A stretch of DNA of 64,000 nucleotides, from positions 124,001 through 188,000 of the forward strand of contig NZ_SJTF01000004.1 of the NCBI RefSeq assembly GCF_004634245.1, written 5' to 3'. Shown here one piece after another: positions 9,244-17,581 of this stretch. The position numbers and the translations under genes were made by a program. The first letter of the stretch is position 1. Each line of letters starts with the position of its first letter. The notes under the pieces are model-generated. The model searched no databases, was not told the DNA's origin, and saw only the letters and a program-made list of their open reading frames with translations. Origin of the DNA: Flavobacterium foetidum. Lineage in GTDB: Bacteria > Bacteroidota > Bacteroidia > Flavobacteriales > Flavobacteriaceae.

Positions 9244-9639
9244 TTATGATTTTCTCCTCAAAATCGTAAAGAATAATAACGCCCAAGCAATAATTAATAA
9301 GAATCCGCCCAAAGGTGTTGCGAATACGATAATTTTAGAATCAAATACCGTAAGGTCTTTTGTAGACAACAAATAGATAGAACCGCTGAAAAGGATTACA
9401 CCGGCAACAACTAAATTGTAGATAGCTTTTATTGTTTTTTCAGCAAGTTCTTTTCGAGTAGACAAAAATAAAAGAAACAAAGCATGATACATTTGGTAGC
9501 GAACACCAACTTCAAAAGTATTTAACTGATCAACCGAAAGGTATTTTTTTAATAAATGTGCTCCAAAAGCTCCTAAAATAATAGCCACCATTCCGATAAA
9601 AGCTCCAGTTAAAACAATTCTTCTTTTCATGATTTGCAT
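9244..9639 (-). CDS. DUF423 family membrane protein
   Basis: 131 residues with four membrane helices and the DUF423 (YwdK/YgdD) signature: the N-terminal helix ends in LGAFGAHLLKKYL, followed by FEVGVRYQMYHALFLL, LFSGSIYLL, and the end FATPLGGFLLIIAWALLF. Inner-membrane location; function unknown. Translation may start at the ATG at 9639 or at a second ATG three codons on (9630, MKRRIVL); the sequence does not decide between them. No neighbour suggests a role. Confidence 0.88.
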   Translation of the reverse strand: MQIMKRRIVLTGAFIGMVAIILGAFGAHLLKKYLSVDQLNTFEVGVRYQMYHALFLLFLSTRKELAEKTIKAIYNLVVAGVILFSGSIYLLSTKDLTVFDSKIIVFATPLGGFLLIIAWALLFFTILRRKS

Positions 9640-9768
9640 ACTTTTAATTTAAGACAAAAATACTTCAAACCAACCGAAATTCCGCATTACTGTCGAGATT
9701 ATTTAGAACAAAATCAAATTATTTTTTATCCCTTTGAAAAAATTAAATGCAGTTTTATCGCGATTCAA

Positions 9769-9799
9769 TTGTTATATTTATAACATTTAAATATATTTG
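9769..9799 (+). promoter_or_regulatory. Promoter of the saccharopine dehydrogenase-like gene
   Basis: TTG at 9769-9771 and TATATTTG at 9792-9799 with a 20-nt spacer fit the Bacteroidota housekeeping promoter. The ATG follows at 9817, so the leader is very short. Confidence 0.5.
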
Positions 9800-9816
9800 T
9801 GTTAAATGTTTAAAAC

Positions 9817-11181
9817 ATGAGAAACGTTTTAATAATTGGAGCAGGCAGATCTGCATCGTCTTTAATACGATATCTGCTGTCAAAATCTGAAGAAGAAAGC
9901 CTGCATATTACTGTGGCAGACCTTTCTATGGAGTTAGCCGAACAAAAAACAGGCAACCATCCTAACGCCGAAGCTCTTGCTTTGGATATTTTTGATGCCG
10001 AAGAAAGAAAAGCCGCTGTTGCAAAAGCATCAATTGTAATTTCGATGCTTCCGGCGCATCTTCATATCGAAATTGCAAAAGATTGCCTTCAATTCAAAAA
10101 ACATCTTGTGACTGCTTCCTATATTAGCGATGCCATGCAGGAATTGGATGAGGAAGCCAAACAAAAGAATCTGATTTTTATGAATGAAATCGGCCTGGAT
10201 CCCGGAATTGATCATATGAGCGCCATGAAAGTAATTGATGAAATCAGGGCTAAAGGCGGAAAAATGCTTCTTTTTGAATCTTTTTGCGGCGGACTTGTGG
10301 CTCCTGAATCTGATAATAATTTATGGAATTACAAATTTACCTGGGCACCAAGAAATGTGGTTTTGGCCGGACAAGGAGGCGCTGCCAAGTTTATTCAGGA
10401 AGGCACTTATAAATATATTCCGTACAGCGCTTTGTTTCGAAGAACAGAATTTCTTGAAGTCGAAGGTTACGGAAAATTCGAAGCCTATTCTAATCGTGAT
10501 TCGCTGAAATACCGTTCGGTTTATGGCTTAGATGATATTTTGACCTTATATAGAGGCACCATTCGAAGAGTTGGTTTTTCTAGAGCTTGGAACATGTTTG
10601 TACAACTCGGAATGACAGACGATAGCTATATCATGGAAGATTCTGAAAATATGAGCTACCGCCAGTTTACCAATTCGTTTCTTCCTTATCATCCAACCGA
10701 TTCTGTAGAAATCAAAACACGCTTGATTTTAAAAATCGATCAAGACGATATTATGTGGGACAAACTTCTGGAACTCGATTTATTTAACCCAAATAAAAAA
10801 GTGAATCTCCCACATGCAACTCCCGCCCAAATTCTGCAAAAGATTTTATCAGAAAGTTGGAGTTTGGAACCAGACGACAAAGACATGATTGTAATGTACC
10901 ATAAATTTGGTTATGAAATAAATGGAAAAAAAGCACAAATCGACTCTAAAATGGTCTGTATTGGTGATGACCAGACTTATACTGCAATGGCAAAAACAGT
11001 CGGACTTCCCGTTGCGATTGCAACCTTGCTGATTCTAAACGGAAAGATTACCTCGTCGGGAGTACAGCTTCCGACCAAAAAAGAAGTTTACGAACCTATA
11101 TTAAATGAATTAGAAGAATACGGTGTTGTTTTCAACGAACAGACAGTTCCTTACTTTGGATATAATCCTGACTTGTTTTAG
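9817..11181 (+). CDS. Saccharopine dehydrogenase family protein
   Basis: 454 residues. The N-terminal Rossmann fold opens with VLIIGAGRSASSLIRYLL (GxGxxxS NAD(P)-binding loop) and continues to residue about 120. The remainder matches the saccharopine reductase C-terminal domain (NEIGLDPGIDHMSAMKVIDE, SFCGGLVAPESDNNLWNYKF, AGQGGAAKF). The eukaryotic counterpart makes or breaks saccharopine in lysine metabolism. In Bacteroidota this gene usually has no adjacent lysine-ketoglutarate reductase, and none is present here, so the substrate is uncertain. It is monocistronic with its own promoter and terminator. Confidence 0.85.
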   Translation: MRNVLIIGAGRSASSLIRYLLSKSEEESLHITVADLSMELAEQKTGNHPNAEALALDIFDAEERKAAVAKASIVISMLPAHLHIEIAKDCLQFKKHLVTASYISDAMQELDEEAKQKNLIFMNEIGLDPGIDHMSAMKVIDEIRAKGGKMLLFESFCGGLVAPESDNNLWNYKFTWAPRNVVLAGQGGAAKFIQEGTYKYIPYSALFRRTEFLEVEGYGKFEAYSNRDSLKYRSVYGLDDILTLYRGTIRRVGFSRAWNMFVQLGMTDDSYIMEDSENMSYRQFTNSFLPYHPTDSVEIKTRLILKIDQDDIMWDKLLELDLFNPNKKVNLPHATPAQILQKILSESWSLEPDDKDMIVMYHKFGYEINGKKAQIDSKMVCIGDDQTYTAMAKTVGLPVAIATLLILNGKITSSGVQLPTKKEVYEPILNELEEYGVVFNEQTVPYFGYNPDLF

Positions 11182-11488
11182 TCTGGATCGCATTTTTTTA
11201 TTTTTAGAATTTTTTTTTAGTTTTTTAATTTTATCCGCTTCTCTGAGCAAGAAGCGGATTTTTTTTATTCTAGTGACAAAGTTCCAAAGATTCAATGGGA
11301 AAGAGATTTTCTTTAAAAAAGAAAATATTTGAGCGTACTACGTATTTATTTAATTTAAACAAAAAAATCCGCTCATTTCTGAACGGATTTTATATTGAAG
11401 TCAATTTTTTGCTTAAAAATCAAAACTTAGCGCCTCTGCGTATTTGCAGCAAAAAAATAGTGTCTTAGCGCCTTTGCAGCAAAAAGAC
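11182..11488. other. Spacer between convergent genes holding terminators and a repeat
   Basis: Besides the terminator at 11232-11267, a second hairpin (AAATCCG ... CGGATTT) lies at 11361-11392. It is followed by a direct repeat of CTTAGCGCC-TCTGC/TTTGC-AGCAAAAA at about 11425-11486. The repeat resembles other AGCGCC/CGCAAAG words in intergenic DNA of this window. No gene is seen. Confidence 0.6.
11232..11267 (+). terminator. Terminator of the saccharopine dehydrogenase-like gene
   Basis: ATCCGCTTC stem, loop TCTGAGCAA, GAAGCGGAT stem, then a run of T. Confidence 0.85.
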
Positions 11489-12877
11489 TTATTTACTTAA
11501 TTCCACAAAATATTTGTAAAACAACGGAATAGTCTCGATTCCTTTCAGGTAATTAAAAATTCCGAAATGCTCATTTGGCGAGTGAATCGCATCGCTGTCC
11601 AATCCGAATCCCATAAGGATTGTTTTGCTTTTTAATTCTTTCTCAAACAAAGCCACAATAGGAATACTTCCTCCTGAGCGAACCGGAATTGCAGGAACTC
11701 CAAACGTTTCGGTATACGCTTTGTTGGCAGCCTGGTAACCGATGCTGTCAATTGGCGTTACATAACCCTGTCCGCCGTGATGAGGCGTTACTTTTACCGT
11801 AACACCAGCCGGAGCAATACTTGTAAAATGTTTCGTAAAAAGTTCTGTAATCTCTTCCCAATCCTGATTCGGAACCAGACGCATCGAGATTTTAGCAAAA
11901 GCTTTGCTCGCAATAACCGTTTTGGCACCTTCTCCTGTATAACCGCCCCAAATTCCGTTTACGTCTAATGTTGGGCGGATTGAGTTTCTTTCGTTGGTTA
12001 CATAACCTTTTTCACCATAAACATCTGCAATGTTTAAAGCATTTTTATATTTTTCTAAGCTGAATGGCGCTTTTGCCATTTCGGCTCTTTCTTCTGCAGA
12101 TAATTCCTGAACTTTATCATAGAATCCCGGAATCGTAATATGATTGTCTTCATCGTGAAGCGAAGCAATCATTTTTGCCAAAATATTAATTGGATTCGCC
12201 ACAGCTCCTCCGTACAAACCTGAGTGCAGATCTCGGTTTGGCCCTGTAACTTCTACTTCAACATAACTCAAACCTCTTAAACCTGTCGTAATAGACGGTT
12301 GTTGGTTAGAAATCATTCCGGTATCTGAAATCAAGATTACGTCATTTTTCAGTTTTTCCTGATTGCGCTCTACGAACCAAGCCAAACTTGCAGAACCTAC
12401 TTCCTCTTCCCCTTCGATCATGAATTTTACATTGCACGGAAGCTCATTATTGCGCACCATGTACTCCAATGCTTTTACGTGCATAAACATCTGACCTTTG
12501 TCATCGCAGGCACCACGGGCGAAAATAGCTCCTTCTGGGTGAATTTCTGTTGTTTTGATTACGGGTTCAAATGGTGGCGAAGTCCATAATTCTAATGGAT
12601 CTGGCGGTTGTACATCGTAATGTCCGTAAACTAAAACCGTTGGAAGATTTGGATCGATTATTTTTTCTCCGTAGATAATTGGATAACCTGGAGTGTCGCA
12701 AATTTCGACTAAATCGCAGCCTGCTTGCGATAAACTGTCTTTTACAGCCTCTGCTGTGTCAATAACATCTTGAGAATATGCAGTGTCGGCACTAACCGAC
12801 GGAATTTTTAATAATTCGATCAATTCGTTGATAAACCGATCTTTATGTTGTTGAACGTAGGACTTAATATTTTCCAT
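11489..12877 (-). CDS. M20 family dipeptidase
   Basis: 462 residues, normal for the M20 dipeptidase/carnosinase-like group. Metal-site motifs read clearly: VLVYGHYDVQPPDPLELW (His and Asp ligand with the catalytic Asp two residues on), ARGACDDKGQMFMH (bridging Asp), MIEGEEEVGSASL (catalytic Glu and metal Glu), LISDTGM, and a late His in SDAIHSPNEHFGI. A dimerisation (lid) domain lies in the middle. These enzymes cleave dipeptides with two zinc ions. No signal peptide is seen, so the enzyme is probably cytoplasmic. It is monocistronic and divergent from tRNA-Leu. Confidence 0.93.
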   Translation of the reverse strand: MENIKSYVQQHKDRFINELIELLKIPSVSADTAYSQDVIDTAEAVKDSLSQAGCDLVEICDTPGYPIIYGEKIIDPNLPTVLVYGHYDVQPPDPLELWTSPPFEPVIKTTEIHPEGAIFARGACDDKGQMFMHVKALEYMVRNNELPCNVKFMIEGEEEVGSASLAWFVERNQEKLKNDVILISDTGMISNQQPSITTGLRGLSYVEVEVTGPNRDLHSGLYGGAVANPINILAKMIASLHDEDNHITIPGFYDKVQELSAEERAEMAKAPFSLEKYKNALNIADVYGEKGYVTNERNSIRPTLDVNGIWGGYTGEGAKTVIASKAFAKISMRLVPNQDWEEITELFTKHFTSIAPAGVTVKVTPHHGGQGYVTPIDSIGYQAANKAYTETFGVPAIPVRSGGSIPIVALFEKELKSKTILMGFGLDSDAIHSPNEHFGIFNYLKGIETIPLFYKYFVELSK

Positions 12878-12943
12878 TTAAATTATTTTTATAGAAAACC
12901 AAATGTACAAAAAAGAGAATTAAAAAAAATTTTCAAAAAATGC

Positions 12944-12973
12944 TTTGATAATTCAAAAGTATGCCTATCTTTG
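12944..12973 (+). promoter_or_regulatory. Promoter of tRNA-Leu
   Basis: TTTG (12944-12947), an 18-nt spacer and TATCTTTG (12966-12973): an almost ideal Bacteroidota promoter 13 bases before the tRNA. Confidence 0.85.
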
Positions 12974-12986
12974 CACCCACAATTGA

Positions 12987-13068
12987 GCGGATATGGTGAA
13001 ATTGGTAGACATGCCAGACTTAGGATCTGGTGCCGCAAGGCGTGTAGGTTCGAGTCCTATTATCCGCA
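12987..13068 (+). tRNA. tRNA-Leu (anticodon TAG)
   Basis: 82 nt. The 7-bp acceptor stem is GCGGATA with TATCCGC and discriminator A. The D arm contains GGTGAAATTGGTAGAC. The anticodon arm is CCAGA-CTTAGGA-TCTGG, so the anticodon is TAG. A long variable arm (class II) and the T arm GTTCGAGTCC complete it. CCA is not encoded. The anticodon reads CUN leucine codons. Confidence 0.97.
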
Positions 13069-13070
13069 CT

Positions 13071-13110
13071 AAAAAAGCTTCTGAATAGATTTTTCAGAAG
13101 CTTTTTTGTT
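13071..13110 (+). terminator. Terminator of tRNA-Leu
   Basis: AAAAAAGCTTCTGAA stem and TTCAGAAGCTTTTTTG, loop TAGATT. Confidence 0.9.
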
Positions 13111-13242
13111 TTGATTTTACTTTACTAAATTCTTTTAATCAAAATTCCAGTAACTTAACATTATAGTTAGAAATATATGTTTGCTTCTGTTTAATAAAAG
13201 TAAATAAATACTTATATTTTTTCATATTTCATCCCTGTTTTG

Positions 13243-13250
13243 TATTTTTG
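13243..13250 (+). promoter_or_regulatory. -7 element of the Panacea operon
   Basis: TATTTTTG followed by CAC, 32 bases before the ATG. No TTTG is seen at the expected -33 distance. Confidence 0.45.
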
Positions 13251-13281
13251 CACAATCTCTCACCCTATAAATTAAAATAAT

Positions 13282-13728
13282 ATGCCATACAATTCTACAA
13301 CCATTGCTAATTATTTTATTAAAAAATATAGTACCGTAGGAGAACTTACTCCTTTGAAATTAATAAAGCTTGTTTACATTTCATATGGATGGTATTTAGA
13401 AACTTTTAATTCAGAACGATTAGTAAACGAAAGTCCTCAAGCTTGGAAATTCGGACCAGTATTCCCTATTTTATATAATCATTTAAAAAAATACGGAAAA
13501 AAATTTGTTAAAGAACCAATAGAAAATATCTCTACAGAAGTTATTAGTGAAGAGGATGCTAAATTCTTAGACAAAATTTGGAGTATTTATGGAGTAAAAG
13601 ACGGAATATATTTAAGTGCCTTAACACATAAAGAAGGAACTCCTTGGTCTGAAACGTATCCTAAAGGAGATAATTTAATCATTCCTGATTCTCTCATAAA
13701 AGCACATTATAACAGGTTAATTGAATAA
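13282..13728 (+). CDS. Panacea domain protein (DUF4065 / SocA-like), candidate antitoxin
   Basis: 148 residues. It matches the Panacea (PAD1, DUF4065) family through TIANYFIKKYSTVGELTPLK followed by LIKLVYISYGWYLE, the FGPVFPILYNHLKKYG block, and a C-terminal SALTHKEGTPWSETY. The family includes the SocA proteolytic adaptor and the antitoxins of PanAT systems, which neutralise many unrelated toxins. The TAA stop overlaps the ATG of the next gene (TAATG), so the two are translationally coupled, as toxin-antitoxin pairs often are. The domain assignment is firm; the antitoxin role is inferred from the arrangement. Confidence 0.8.
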   Translation: MPYNSTTIANYFIKKYSTVGELTPLKLIKLVYISYGWYLETFNSERLVNESPQAWKFGPVFPILYNHLKKYGKKFVKEPIENISTEVISEEDAKFLDKIWSIYGVKDGIYLSALTHKEGTPWSETYPKGDNLIIPDSLIKAHYNRLIE

Positions 13729-14069
13729 TGGGTATTTACAATTTTGATCCAAATAAGCTTCCTGATAATTTAGACACATCAAAAGCGGAAAACGAAAATA
13801 ATTCGTTATTTAATTCTTACAAGAAGAGATATGACGACACGACTGAATTACGAAGAAGTTTAGCCATAATATTCACTATAACAATTATTATGTGGCTATT
13901 TATTGTCTTTTTAATACTAATAATCAATAATCGCCTTAAGTTATCAGACTCTGTACTTATAACCCTATTAACCACAACTACAATACAAGTCTTAGGAATG
14001 ATGTACATCATTCTTAAAGATTTATTTCCTGGAGGAACTGAAGAAGATAAAATATCAAAAAATGAATAA
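13728..14069 (+). CDS. Small two-helix membrane protein, candidate toxin of the Panacea pair
   Basis: 113 residues: a polar N-terminal region (1-45), membrane helix one at about 46-68 (SLAIIFTITIIMWLFIVFLI), a short loop, helix two at about 77-98 (LITLLTTTTIQVLGMMYIIL), and a charged tail ending in LFPGGTEEDKISKNE. The TTTT-x-x-x-LG-x-x-x-I-x-x-x-LFP pattern is one I recall at the C-terminus of many small membrane proteins in defence and conflict loci. Membrane-active toxins are one known partner class of Panacea antitoxins. The ATG overlaps the preceding stop. Toxicity is not shown by sequence; the protein could also be a harmless membrane partner. Confidence 0.6.
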   Translation: MGIYNFDPNKLPDNLDTSKAENENNSLFNSYKKRYDDTTELRRSLAIIFTITIIMWLFIVFLILIINNRLKLSDSVLITLLTTTTIQVLGMMYIILKDLFPGGTEEDKISKNE

Positions 14070-14109
14070 TTTTAATTAAGACATACTACAAGCGGATTAA
14101 CACAAAAGC

Positions 14110-14682
14110 TTACTTATCCGATTTAAATAAAACCTTTCCATAGAATAACACTCCAAAATAGATTAAAATACAAGAGAAAATCCATGATTCAAAACCAATA
14201 GCAAGCGCACCACGAAAACCCTGTGCATACAGTAAGGTCGTAATATATATCATCCAGCAAATTCCAAACTTAAAAATGCGTTCGGTTGCTTTCATTTGCT
14301 GCGTATAATAAAAGATGGTAAAGGGTATAAAAAAGCTTAAAAGAATCGCGCCGAATTTACTATTAACATCAGCCTCAACAGGCATCACCAAATAACTGAA
14401 CGTAACAGCTATGGCAAGATTTAAAAGAATCAAAAAAATCGCATTAACGACAAAAGCTCCAATTTTATTATTTTCTGACACTTTACTTAAATCTTGTAAT
14501 TCTGACCTATCAATTTGAAGTACTTCGCAAAGTAATTCCAGTGTTTTTCCTCGCGGTTCGTTATTGTTGTTTTCGATTCTTTGAATTGTTCTCAAATTAA
14601 CTTTCGACAATTCTGCCAATTCTTCTTGCGTAAAGCCTTTTTGCTTTCTCGCTTCGCTAATTTTTTTTCCTATAAAACTCAT
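14110..14682 (-). CDS. XRE family regulator with C-terminal membrane helices
   Basis: 190 residues. An XRE helix-turn-helix fills residues 1-62 (ISEARKQKGFTQEELAELSK, VNLRTIQRIENNNNEPRGKT). Four hydrophobic segments follow at about 74-97, 105-125, 135-155 and 160-182, so the DNA-binding domain is probably tethered to the inner membrane. Such HTH-4TM proteins are common in Flavobacteriaceae; their signals are unknown. It converges on the Panacea pair from the other strand. CGACA/TGTCG words upstream may be its own operator. Confidence 0.85.
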   Translation of the reverse strand: MSFIGKKISEARKQKGFTQEELAELSKVNLRTIQRIENNNNEPRGKTLELLCEVLQIDRSELQDLSKVSENNKIGAFVVNAIFLILLNLAIAVTFSYLVMPVEADVNSKFGAILLSFFIPFTIFYYTQQMKATERIFKFGICWMIYITTLLYAQGFRGALAIGFESWIFSCILIYFGVLFYGKVLFKSDK

Positions 14683-14747
14683 GGTTCGTATCTTTTATTT
14701 TATCCCAAAATTATTTCGAAAAGCTTTTTTTGATAACGGTTTTCTTA

Positions 14748-14830
14748 CGACATTTCTACGACAATTTATAATGTCGCTAATATATCATTAATTTTAATGG
14801 AGAAGAATAAGTGTTTTTATCTATGTCGCT
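14748..14830. promoter_or_regulatory. Possible operator of the XRE regulator
   Basis: CGACA occurs at 14748-14752 and 14759-14763 and TGTCG at 14772-14776. A second ATGTCGCTA copy lies at 14823-14830, about 52 bases on. Direct and inverted copies just upstream of an XRE gene suggest binding half-sites; this is inference. Confidence 0.3.
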
Positions 14831-14946
14831 ATTTGATAAAAAACAAAAAAGCAAGAATTGCCAATTTTTTATATTTGTTCATATTACTAATTTTACTTTA
14901 AAAAAATCTTACTCGGGTTAATCGTCTTTGTTTTAAACTTATCGCT

Positions 14947-15603
14947 ATGTTTCAAAAATCAACTTTTGTTATTGTTATTCTTTTTATACTAAGTTCTTGT
15001 GCTGTTCAGCAAAAAAGTCTGGAAACAAACGACTGGTATGCTTTTACAAAAGCCAATACAACAAGGCAAGAACCATCTAAAGTATATGAATTTACAGACG
15101 GAATGATTAGAATGTATGGCGAAGAAGCCGGTTGCCTGATGACCAAAAAAAGCTATAAAAACTTCGAGCTTTCATTAGAATACAGATGGAATTTGGAGGA
15201 AAAATACAAAATGAAAGGCACAAAAAACAGTGGCGTGATGTACAATATTCCACTCGATGCATCGGATAAAATCTGGCCGAAAGGAATTCAGTTTCAAATC
15301 AAAGAAAACACTACAGGCGATTTTATCTTTTTGGATCAGGTTACGGCAAAAGTAAACGACAAATGGATTGAGGCCGGAGCAAGCGTGACTTCTCCTAAGT
15401 TTTTGGCAAACGAAAATCCGCATGGCGAATGGAATTCTATCGTTATCAAATCTTACAACGGAAAAATTACGCAATACTTAAACGGAAAACTGGTAAACGA
15501 ATGCACAGAAGCGTCTTCTACAGAAGGTAAAATTTCCCTAAACTACGAACGCTCGCCTATTGATTTTAAAAACATCAGAATCAAAAATATTTCGCAACAC
15601 TAA
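14947..15603 (+). CDS. DUF1080 (3-keto-disaccharide hydrolase-like) lipoprotein
   Basis: 218 residues with a lipoprotein signal peptide (FILSSCAVQQ, Cys 19). The mature part is a concanavalin-like jelly roll of the DUF1080 family: SLEYRWNLEEKYKMKGTKNS followed by GVMYNI, GIQFQIKE, NPHGEWNSIVIKSYNGKI, QYLNGKLVNE and INYERSPIDFKNIRIK-type strands. DUF1080 members are linked to 3-keto-glycoside hydrolysis and glycan binding. It probably acts at the cell surface or in the periplasm. A TATATTTG box at 14870-14877 may drive it. No sugar genes adjoin it, so the substrate is open. Confidence 0.85.
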   Translation: MFQKSTFVIVILFILSSCAVQQKSLETNDWYAFTKANTTRQEPSKVYEFTDGMIRMYGEEAGCLMTKKSYKNFELSLEYRWNLEEKYKMKGTKNSGVMYNIPLDASDKIWPKGIQFQIKENTTGDFIFLDQVTAKVNDKWIEAGASVTSPKFLANENPHGEWNSIVIKSYNGKITQYLNGKLVNECTEASSTEGKISLNYERSPIDFKNIRIKNISQH

Positions 15604-15643
15604 AATCACAAACGCTGTAAAACCTTAAACCACAATTCTTGGA

Positions 15644-16405
15644 ATGTTGATGAAAAAATACTTTTCTACTTTTTTTTACAGCTTCTCGAAACCAGTGTTG
15701 TTTTGGATTGTTTCTATTTTTCTCCTGCTTCTTTCCAGCAACTTTAACAATCCACTTGTTACAAATATTTGTTTTTGGTTATTCTGCCTAGCCTTATTAG
15801 GTTTGTTAATATCGGCCTTTTTCCAATTATCGCAACGAAAATGGCTCAAGGGCTTTATAAGTCTTTTTTTATTCGGCCTCTCGATTTTTTTATTGATTGT
15901 CATCGCCTTAGTCGGAACTTTTATTGCAGATGAAAGACCTGATACATGGGCAAAAAACTTAACAATCCCGAAAAACATTCAAATTGACAATCCAGTTGAT
16001 TTGGACTTCGGCTCAAATTTTAATTCTGAAAGGCCTGACAGCATCACAAATAGGATTGTAACTAAAACAGAATTTCAGCTTTACAATTCTTTTCAGCCTG
16101 GACTTTATGAATATGATTTTTGGATTGGCAAAATCGAAAGCGGCACTATTTACCTCAAAGCATATGAAATAACGCAAAACAAAGCGCTTTCTGACGATGA
16201 CTTACCAAAAACAAGTTCAATTCAAATTTACAATCCAACTGACAGCATAAAAAAATTCAGTACGAAAGACGATTTTACGATTTATGAAGGTGATTGGGGA
16301 GATCCGTACGCCGCAAGATTCGAAGTATGGTTCAAATCGGACAACGGAAAACCCGAAAGGAAATTATTCTCTAAAAACTATAAAATTGAAGGATGGATGC
16401 GATAG
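15644..16405 (+). CDS. Membrane protein of unknown function
   Basis: 253 residues, not recognised. Three hydrophobic segments lie near the N-terminus (about 18-35, 40-62 and 70-95). They are followed by a soluble domain of about 150 residues with YDFWIGKIESGTIYLKAYEI and a final FEVWFKSDNGKPERKLF. GGAA at 15641-15644 sits better before the second ATG (15650, MKKYFSTFF), which may be the true start. It lies about 40 bases after the DUF1080 gene on the same strand and is probably co-transcribed. Confidence 0.7.
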   Translation: MLMKKYFSTFFYSFSKPVLFWIVSIFLLLLSSNFNNPLVTNICFWLFCLALLGLLISAFFQLSQRKWLKGFISLFLFGLSIFLLIVIALVGTFIADERPDTWAKNLTIPKNIQIDNPVDLDFGSNFNSERPDSITNRIVTKTEFQLYNSFQPGLYEYDFWIGKIESGTIYLKAYEITQNKALSDDDLPKTSSIQIYNPTDSIKKFSTKDDFTIYEGDWGDPYAARFEVWFKSDNGKPERKLFSKNYKIEGWMR

Positions 16406-16428
16406 TATTTTTTGATTAATCAATAAAG

Positions 16429-16755
16429 CTAGATTTCTACTTCAGGTTTCCAAAAATGTTTTTCAAAATCAACAATCTGATTGTTGACTACTTTTATGCC
16501 TTCGTTTTCTAAAAGCTGTTGCATCAGATTTGTTCCATCAAAATGATGTTTCCCTGTAAGAAGTCCTTTTTGGTTTACTACTCTGTGCGCAGGCACATCA
16601 TCCATATTATGAGAAGCATTCATTGCCCAGCCCACCATTCTTGCAGAACGTGCGGTTCCTAAAGCTTTTGCAATAGCGCCATAAGAAGTCACTTTTCCGT
16701 ACGGAATTTGTCTAGCGACAGCATATACTCTTTCGAAAAAATTCTCTTCAGCCAT
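16429..16755 (-). CDS. Alkyltransferase-like protein (MGMT family without the acceptor cysteine)
   Basis: 108 residues, corresponding to the DNA-binding domain of O6-methylguanine-DNA methyltransferase: VYAVARQIPYGKVTSYGAIA, GTARSARMVGWAMN, then VPAHRVVNQKG. The reactive PCHR motif of true methyltransferases is PAHR here, so the acceptor cysteine is replaced by alanine. That is the hallmark of alkyltransferase-like (ATL) proteins, which flip O6-alkylguanine and pass the lesion to nucleotide excision repair. No DNA repair gene adjoins it. Cytoplasmic; the role follows from the family. Confidence 0.92.
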   Translation of the reverse strand: MAEENFFERVYAVARQIPYGKVTSYGAIAKALGTARSARMVGWAMNASHNMDDVPAHRVVNQKGLLTGKHHFDGTNLMQQLLENEGIKVVNNQIVDFEKHFWKPEVEI

Positions 16756-16800
16756 ATTTTCTTTCCTCAGATTACCAGATTAAAATAATCACTTAAAGGT

Positions 16801-16886
16801 TTCACGCAGATTTTACAGATTTAAGCTGATTAAAATTAGATCAAAAAGTCTTTCAAATCTCTTTAAATCTGCAAAATCTGCGTGAA
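16801..16886. repeat. Intergenic inverted repeat of the CGCAGATTT type
   Basis: Left arm TTCACGCAGATTTTACAGAT... (from 16801) and right arm ...AAAATCTGCGTGAA (to 16886) pair over about 25 bases with one mismatch. The same words form the tandem array at 39.6-40.2 kb and the repeat at 44.74 kb. Confidence 0.85.
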
Positions 16887-16899
16887 AAAACTTCATATG

Positions 16900-17538
16900 T
16901 TATCCGAAATAATAATTCAAAATATTAAAAAGCGTCGCCACAGCGATCAAACCAGTAATCAGTCCGATAATGGTGTTCATGTTCCGCATGAGGTAATCGG
17001 TTTTCTTTTCGATTCTTCCAAAGAATGCGATGTAACTGTACAAAGCGGCAAAAGAACCTAAAACAGAACCTAAAACAAAAGTAAAAATAACGTTGTTCTC
17101 AAACACAAAGAGATGATACGATGCCAAAGTAACGCTCACGACAACATAATACGGAATCGGAAAAAAGTTAAGCCCGGAAAGCAACATTCCGAGAAAAAAA
17201 CGGCTTTTTTTGCTGCTCTTCTTAATCTTCGATTTCTTTTTAGTTTTGGGCTCTTTTGCAATAAAAAGAAAATAGACCGTCAGAATTGAGAAAATAACAA
17301 ACCCAACCTCTCTTAAGAGGGTCACAACATCAGGACGATTATCTATAACTCTTGCAAAAAGAACAGCGACATAAACTTGAAAAAATATCACCAAAACCGC
17401 TCCAACTGCAAACCATAAAGCATTTTTTTTACCCTCTTTGAGGTTTATCTTGGCCGCCGTCATGTTGATTAATCCTGGTGGAATAATCCCGATTACTGCG
17501 GCGATAAAACCAGAAAGAAAAGGGGTAAATAAGGCCAT
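16900..17538 (-). CDS. LysE family translocator
   Basis: 212 residues, about six membrane helices. The start matches LysE-type exporters: FLSGFIAAVIGIIPPGLINM, then TAAKINLKEGKKNALWFAVG. The middle has a basic loop (KEPKTKKKSKIKKSSKKS) on the probable cytoplasmic side. LysE proteins export amino acids or other small cations across the inner membrane; the substrate here is unknown. It starts about 44 bases after the trmB stop on the same strand and may be co-transcribed with it. Confidence 0.85.
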   Translation of the reverse strand: MALFTPFLSGFIAAVIGIIPPGLINMTAAKINLKEGKKNALWFAVGAVLVIFFQVYVAVLFARVIDNRPDVVTLLREVGFVIFSILTVYFLFIAKEPKTKKKSKIKKSSKKSRFFLGMLLSGLNFFPIPYYVVVSVTLASYHLFVFENNVIFTFVLGSVLGSFAALYSYIAFFGRIEKKTDYLMRNMNTIIGLITGLIAVATLFNILNYYFG

Positions 17539-17581
17539 TCGGTTAGGTTGTAAGTTGTAAATTCGGTTTCAAAAATTAAAA

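Noticed and set aside
16429..16755. Active O6-methylguanine-DNA methyltransferase
   Set aside because: The acceptor motif reads PAHR, lacking the cysteine, and the N-terminal domain is absent; an alkyltransferase-like protein fits better.
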